DNA of 64,000 nt from contig CADEGL010000001.1 of the NCBI GenBank assembly GCA_902826885.1, forward strand, positions 163,006 to 227,005. Reading direction: 5' to 3'. Origin of the DNA: an uncultured Alphaproteobacteria bacterium (GTDB lineage Bacteria > Pseudomonadota > Alphaproteobacteria > CADEGL01). The notes under the pieces are model-generated. The model did no database searches. It was not told the origin of the DNA and saw only the letters and a list, made by a program, of their open reading frames with translations. Position 1 is the first letter of the stretch; each line of letters opens with the position of its first letter. The position numbers and the translations under genes were made by a program. Positions 59,785-64,000 of this stretch are shown one piece after another.

Positions 59785-61026
59785 ATGGCAGCCGAGGCGA
59801 TCAGGACGCGGTGTTGCATCGTGGGCGGCGGCCCAGCAGGCATGATGCTGGGTTTTTTGCTGGCGCGCGCGGGCGTGAAAGTCGAGGTCCTCGAGAAACA
59901 CGCGGACTTCCTGCGCGACTTCCGCGGCGACACGATCCATCCATCCACGCTTGAATTCATGTACGAGTTGGGGCTGCTCGACGAGTTTCTGAAGTTGCCG
60001 CACGAGAAAGCGCTCCACCTCTACGGACAAGTGGGTGACGAAACCTTCACCGTCGCCGATTTCACCCACTTGCCGACCCACGCCAAGTTCCTGGCCGTGA
60101 TGCCGCAGTGGGATTTTCTCGATTTCTTGGCCCGTCAAGGCGCGCGCTATCCGAACTTCTCGCTGCGCCAGCGCACCGAGGCCACCGACCTGATCGCCGA
60201 AGGCGGCCACATCGTCGGCGTCAGGGCCACGGCGCCGAGCGGTCTGCTCGAAATCCGCGCCGACTTGGTGGTGGGAACCGACGGCCGTCACTCGCTGGTG
60301 CGCGAGAAGGCGGGCCTCCAGGTCGAAGATTTAGGCGCGCCGATGGATGTCTTGTGGTTCCGCATCTCGCGCCGCGCGAGCGACCCAGCGGAAACGATGG
60401 GGCGTTTCGCCAAGGGCGGCATGTTCGTCCTCATCAACCGGGGCGAGCATTGGCAATGCGGCCTTGTCATCGCCAAAGGCTCGATCGAGCGCATTCACGC
60501 CGCGGGCCTTCCCGCCTTTCGCGCGGATGTGGCCGAGAGATGCCCCTTCACCGCCGACCGGATCGGGGAGATCCGCGACTGGGATGACGTGAAGCTGTTG
60601 ACCGTTGCCGTCAATCGCTTGCCGCTCTGGCACAAACCGGGCGTGCTGTGCATCGGAGACGCCGCCCACACCATGTCGCCGGTTGGCGGCGTGGGCGTGA
60701 ACCTGGCTGTCCAGGACGCCGTAGCTACGGCCAATATCCTGGCCACGCCGTTGCGCGAAGGCCGCGTGACGGAAGCGGATCTGGCCCGCATACAGAAGCG
60801 CCGCACCTTCGCGACGCGAATCATTCAGCGATTCCAGATCGCGGTGCAAAACCGAGTCGTCGTCAGTGTGTTAGGCAGCACGGGACCGCTCAAAGCCCCG
60901 TTTGCCTTGCGTCTGCTGGGGAGCTGCCCGTTCCTCCAGCGCCTGCCCGCGCGCATGCTGGGCCTGGGTGTCCGGCGGGAGCGGGTCGCGCCGGAGATCG
61001 CCAACGCCCGTCCGCCGGCAGACTAA
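59785..61026 (+). CDS. FAD-dependent aromatic-ring-type monooxygenase (PHBH family)
   Basis: 413 residues. The FAD start is CCIVGGGPAGMMLGFLLARAG near residue 10, the second motif DLVVGTDGRHSLVRE near 165, and the closing site GVLCIGDAAHTMSPVGGVGVNLA near 290 is complete. Members hydroxylate phenolic or other activated substrates using NAD(P)H and O2. A C-terminal region lacks any added domain. The ATG at 59785 is the first in-frame methionine. It is followed 9 nt later by a second flavoprotein gene, so they may be co-transcribed. Confidence 0.87.
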   Translation: MAAEAIRTRCCIVGGGPAGMMLGFLLARAGVKVEVLEKHADFLRDFRGDTIHPSTLEFMYELGLLDEFLKLPHEKALHLYGQVGDETFTVADFTHLPTHAKFLAVMPQWDFLDFLARQGARYPNFSLRQRTEATDLIAEGGHIVGVRATAPSGLLEIRADLVVGTDGRHSLVREKAGLQVEDLGAPMDVLWFRISRRASDPAETMGRFAKGGMFVLINRGEHWQCGLVIAKGSIERIHAAGLPAFRADVAERCPFTADRIGEIRDWDDVKLLTVAVNRLPLWHKPGVLCIGDAAHTMSPVGGVGVNLAVQDAVATANILATPLREGRVTEADLARIQKRRTFATRIIQRFQIAVQNRVVVSVLGSTGPLKAPFALRLLGSCPFLQRLPARMLGLGVRRERVAPEIANARPPAD

Positions 61027-61035
61027 AGACGCCGC

Positions 61036-62286
61036 GTGCCCAACCCACGGTCCCCACGCGCCGCCGTCATCGGCGGCGGCCCTGCCGGTTTGATGGCTGC
61101 CGAGATGCTGGCCGGGGGCGGCGTTACGGTCGATCTTTACGATTCCATGCCCTCCGCCGGACGCAAATTTCTCATGGCCGGCAAGGGCGGACTCAACATC
61201 ACCCATTCCGATCCGCGTGACTTATTTCTTTCGCATTACGGCGCGCGCGCCGCATTCATCGCGCCGCATGCAGCCGATTTCGGCCCCGAGGCATTGCGCG
61301 CATGGATGAAAGATTTGGGCGTCGACAGTTTCGTCGGCACGTCCGGCCGTGTCTTTCCCGCCGAGATGAAGGCCGCGCCGTTGTTGCGCGCTTGGCTGCA
61401 CCGGCTGCGCGCGGCGGGGGTTCGGTTCCATATGCGTCACCGCTGGCTCGGCTGGACGCGCGATGACGGCCGTTTCGCCCTGCGATTCCACGCACCGGAC
61501 GGCGAAAGCATCCATCAGGTCGATGCCGTCGTGCTCGCGCTCGGCGGTGGAAGCTGGCCGCGGCTCGGCTCCGACGGAGGCTGGGCGTCGCTGCTGACGG
61601 AGGCCGGCATCACCGTTGCGCCCCTGCGCGCCGCGAACAGCGGCTTTGATATCGCGTGGAGCGAACATTTCCGCGTGCGTTTCGCCGGCCACCCGGTCAA
61701 GCCGGTGGTCGTCCGTTTCACGGATATGAATGGGACGACCCATCGCAAGCAAGGCGAGTTCGTGGTGACGGAGAACGGTGTCGAAGGCGGGCTGATCTAC
61801 GCCTTGTCCGCGCTCTTGCGCGACGGAATCGCGCGCGACGGAACGGCGATCCTCCATCTCGACCTATCCCCGGGCCGCGAGGAGCCGCGTTTGGCCGACG
61901 CCCTCACGCGACCGCGCGGCAAGGAGTCGCTGGCGAACGTCTTGCGCAAACGCGCGAGCATCGAAGGCGTGAAAGCGGGCTTGCTGCGCGAACTGGCGCC
62001 AGATGCGATGGCCGAGCCCCCACGCCTCGCCCGCGCCATCAAAAACCTGCCTCTGACCCTCCTGGCCCCCCGGCCATTGGAAGAGGCCATCAGCAGCGCG
62101 GGCGGCGTGGCGTTCGAAGCCCTGGACGAACGCCTGATGGCGCGCGCCGTGCCGGGCCTCTTCTGTGCCGGCGAGATGCTGGACTGGGAAGCGCCAACCG
62201 GCGGCTATCTCCTGACCGCGTGCTTCGCCACGGGCCGGGCCGCCGGATTGGGTGCCCGGACCTGGCTGGCGGGGCGGCAACGATAG
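61036..62286 (+). CDS. HI0933-like (TIGR03862-type) FAD flavoprotein
   Basis: 416 residues. The dinucleotide motif is AVIGGGPAGLMAAEMLAGGG near residue 10, then AGRKFLMAGKGGLNITHSDP, VVLALGGGSWPRLGSDGGW, and the closing FCAGEMLDWEAPTGGYLLTACFATG. This is the HI0933/YhiN-type conserved flavoprotein, whose reaction is unknown. The GTG start at 61036 is required to include the FAD motif fully. It is 9 nt after the monooxygenase stop. Confidence 0.87.
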   Translation: MPNPRSPRAAVIGGGPAGLMAAEMLAGGGVTVDLYDSMPSAGRKFLMAGKGGLNITHSDPRDLFLSHYGARAAFIAPHAADFGPEALRAWMKDLGVDSFVGTSGRVFPAEMKAAPLLRAWLHRLRAAGVRFHMRHRWLGWTRDDGRFALRFHAPDGESIHQVDAVVLALGGGSWPRLGSDGGWASLLTEAGITVAPLRAANSGFDIAWSEHFRVRFAGHPVKPVVVRFTDMNGTTHRKQGEFVVTENGVEGGLIYALSALLRDGIARDGTAILHLDLSPGREEPRLADALTRPRGKESLANVLRKRASIEGVKAGLLRELAPDAMAEPPRLARAIKNLPLTLLAPRPLEEAISSAGGVAFEALDERLMARAVPGLFCAGEMLDWEAPTGGYLLTACFATGRAAGLGARTWLAGRQR

Positions 62287-62356
62287 ACCTCGCCCTTGCC
62301 GCTTCCTAGGCGAAGCCCCATGCTCCGCCCAGCTTCCTCCCGCCCGGCTTAACGTC

Positions 62357-63256
62357 ATGAGCCTGCCCACTGCCGCCGCACACGCCCACGCGATGCGCGG
62401 CATTTTCTACATGCTGCTGGGCATCGTGATCTTCTCGATCATGGATGGCTTGGCCAAGGAAGTGTCGGACAAGTATCCGACGGCCATGATTCTGTGGGTG
62501 CGGAATCTGGCGCAGGCCGCGTTCGTGCTGGGCGTGGTTCTGCGATTTCGCCGTTTTCGCGTCGGCCGGTCGAAACGGCCCGGATTGCAGATCGGCCGCT
62601 CCGTTTGCAACCTGGCCCAGGCCTTCCTGTTCATCTTCGCCTTGGGCATGGTGCCGTTGGCCGACGCGGTGGCGATCGGCATGACCGGGCCCTTGATGCT
62701 GACGGCCATGTCGGCGCTTTTTCTGGGGGAGCAAGTCGGAGTTCGGCGCTGGAGCGCGGTCGCCGTCGGCTGTGTCGGCGCGCTCATCATGATCCGCCCG
62801 GGACTTGGCGTCGTCCACTGGGCAGCCACGCTGGTCATCGCGGCGGCGTTCATCAACGTTCTGTCGCAGATCGGCACACGCATGGTCAGCGAGTACGACG
62901 ACATCCTGACCACCCTGTTCTATACGACCGTCACCGGCGTAGTGATCACCACGGCCATGGTGCCGTTCGTCTGGGTCGCCATGCCCTGGGACGCCTGGGC
63001 CATGATGATCGCCATGGGGCTTCTTGGCGGCTGCGCGCATCTGGCCACCAACAAGGCTTTCGCCGACGCGCCGGCCTCGATCCTGGCGCCCATGAGCTAT
63101 GCAGCCATCCCGATCGCGGCTGTGGTCGGCTACATCTGGTTCCACCAGTTTCCCGACCGCTGGACGATCGCAGGCGCCGTCATCGTGGTAGGATCGGGGC
63201 TGTACGTGATTTACCGGGAACGCGTGCGCCGGCGGGAACGCGAGGCGGCCGCATGA
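62357..63256 (+). CDS. EamA-family (DMT) transporter
   Basis: 299 residues with about ten hydrophobic segments in two EamA repeats; the first contains RNLAQAAFVLGVVL and the second AHLATNKAFADAPASILAPMSYAAIPIAAVVGYIWF. These are inner-membrane exporters of metabolites (amino acids, sugars, drugs). The ATG at 62357 is preceded by a weak ribosome site; the end carries a basic tail (YRERVRRREREAAA). Substrate unknown. Confidence 0.9.
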   Translation: MSLPTAAAHAHAMRGIFYMLLGIVIFSIMDGLAKEVSDKYPTAMILWVRNLAQAAFVLGVVLRFRRFRVGRSKRPGLQIGRSVCNLAQAFLFIFALGMVPLADAVAIGMTGPLMLTAMSALFLGEQVGVRRWSAVAVGCVGALIMIRPGLGVVHWAATLVIAAAFINVLSQIGTRMVSEYDDILTTLFYTTVTGVVITTAMVPFVWVAMPWDAWAMMIAMGLLGGCAHLATNKAFADAPASILAPMSYAAIPIAAVVGYIWFHQFPDRWTIAGAVIVVGSGLYVIYRERVRRREREAAA

Positions 63257-63269
63257 GGGAGAATTCGCC

Positions 63270-63941
63270 ATGACCCCGATTCGCCGAGCCGCGTTCCGCG
63301 CACTGGCGTGGGCAGCCATTTCCATGGCCATCGTCTGGACCGCCGCCGCGCCGCGCGCCGCGGACGGCGAGCAGAACCGCGTGCTCAACTACAAAGCCGT
63401 GCATGCGAAGTACGGCGATATCGGCACCTACAGCAACATCATCGCGGTGAAGGACGGGATCACCACCATAACCAACCAGGTCCGGCTGCGCGTGCGCGTC
63501 CTAGGAATTACCGCCCACCGCGAGGAGGGCGATCGGACCGAACGGTGGAAAGACGGGCGCCTCATCGCCTTTCATGGGATCACCACGGTTAACGGGGATA
63601 GCACCGAGATACGGGGCGAGGCCAAAGGCGATGTCTTCGCCATCACGACGCCATCCGGCACTGTCGATGCCCCGGCCAATATTCGGCTGTCCAATCCCTG
63701 GTCGAACAATTTCATCGGCGCCACGTCGATGATGGCGGTGGATAGCGGCCGAGTTCAGCCGGTCAGCATTGGCAAGGGGGAAAAGGCGTCCGTGAAGATC
63801 GGCGGGACCATGGACGAAACCCTTCGCTACGACATCGTGTCGAATCCGCCGTATAAAGTGTGGCTGGACGCCGGAAACGTGCCTGTCATGTTCAACGTGG
63901 ACGATGAATCTGGTATAGTCACGTTCACCTTGGTCAAATAG
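63270..63941 (+). CDS. Secreted protein of unknown function
   Basis: 223 residues. A signal peptide (RALAWAAISMAIVWTAAAPRAAD) is followed by a mainly beta-strand protein with an alternating pattern (DIGTYSNIIAVKDGITTITNQVRLRVRV, RYDIVSNPPYKVWLDAGNVPVMF). A C-terminal lipobox is absent, so it should be periplasmic. It vaguely resembles DUF6134-type proteins but I am not certain. It begins 13 nt after the EamA gene and has GAGGGAGAATT upstream, so likely shares its transcript. The last 59 nt of the window after it hold no recognisable feature. Confidence 0.6.
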   Translation: MTPIRRAAFRALAWAAISMAIVWTAAAPRAADGEQNRVLNYKAVHAKYGDIGTYSNIIAVKDGITTITNQVRLRVRVLGITAHREEGDRTERWKDGRLIAFHGITTVNGDSTEIRGEAKGDVFAITTPSGTVDAPANIRLSNPWSNNFIGATSMMAVDSGRVQPVSIGKGEKASVKIGGTMDETLRYDIVSNPPYKVWLDAGNVPVMFNVDDESGIVTFTLVK

Positions 63942-64000
63942 TCTCCAAGGGCCCGTTTCGTGATCGAGCCGTTTGGGGGAACGCGCTCGCCACCAATAGC

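Noticed and set aside
1-64000. CRISPR arrays, insertion sequences, prophage, tRNA or rRNA genes
   Set aside because: Read through both strands for regular repeats, transposase or integrase motifs, cloverleaf pieces and rRNA blocks; none was found.

Overview
The window is 64 kb of GC-rich (roughly two-thirds G+C by eye), densely coding chromosomal DNA that looks alphaproteobacterial, most likely a Rhodospirillales-type heterotroph. The pointers are 5-aminolevulinate synthase of the C4 pathway, the xseB-ispA-dxs-tlyA block, fabI-aroC and pdxH, and many ABC importers, CoA enzymes and flavin oxidoreductases. The lineage is inferred from gene content only. I saw no tRNA, rRNA, CRISPR array, insertion sequence or prophage gene.

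Region 1 (3-5369) is a peptide/amide scavenging island: the end of a dipeptide-type binding protein, two DppBC-like permeases and an Asp/Glu-racemase-family enzyme on +, facing an M24 peptidase homologue that has lost its metal ligands and an M20 amidohydrolase on -. Region 2 (5515-21893) is mostly housekeeping: manC, an omega-aminotransferase, hemA, a cation efflux pump, pdxH, a glycine-zipper lipoprotein with a good sigma70 promoter, fabI, aroC, an AhpD-like protein, a TrmA/RumA-type RNA methyltransferase, tlyA, dxs, ispA, xseB, an HDAC-like hydrolase, a TusA-like protein and a persulfide-dioxygenase-like enzyme. Region 3 (22022-28076) holds a CDP-alcohol phosphotransferase/HAD phosphatase pair and the lower phenylacetate module paaF-G-H-J with a GFA-family protein.

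Region 4 (28163-38376) is accessory: nitronate monooxygenase, a class A beta-lactamase whose start overlaps the stop of a ferredoxin-reductase-like flavoprotein, a Nudix hydrolase, a membrane adenylate/guanylate cyclase, a glutamine amidotransferase, a solitary molybdenum hydroxylase large subunit, a LysR regulator and a Cys/Met-metabolism PLP enzyme. Region 5 (38475-48769) has a TauE/SafE exporter followed by three tandem FAD amine-oxidase-like paralogues, a sirtuin, an enolase-superfamily enzyme, msrA, queC, a second TauE/SafE gene that looks frameshifted at its 5' end, and an MFS transporter.

Region 6 (48770-59263) is the most interesting. An AT-rich palindromic divergent promoter precedes an alpha/beta hydrolase with an Asp nucleophile. 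Next comes a proline-racemase-family gene whose Shine-Dalgarno lies inside a perfect stem-loop and whose second catalytic Cys is Gly. On the minus strand follows a nine-gene cluster: AtuA-like, DUF4387-like, a PotDABC-type ABC importer, a CaiB CoA-transferase, a thiolase-fold protein lacking the classical catalytic residues, and its Zn-ribbon/OB partner. It reads as a self-contained uptake, CoA-activation and C-C-cleavage pathway for an unknown acid. Region 7 (59366-63941) has a 51-aa membrane protein, a possible 37-aa secreted peptide, two flavoproteins, an EamA transporter and a secreted protein of unknown function.
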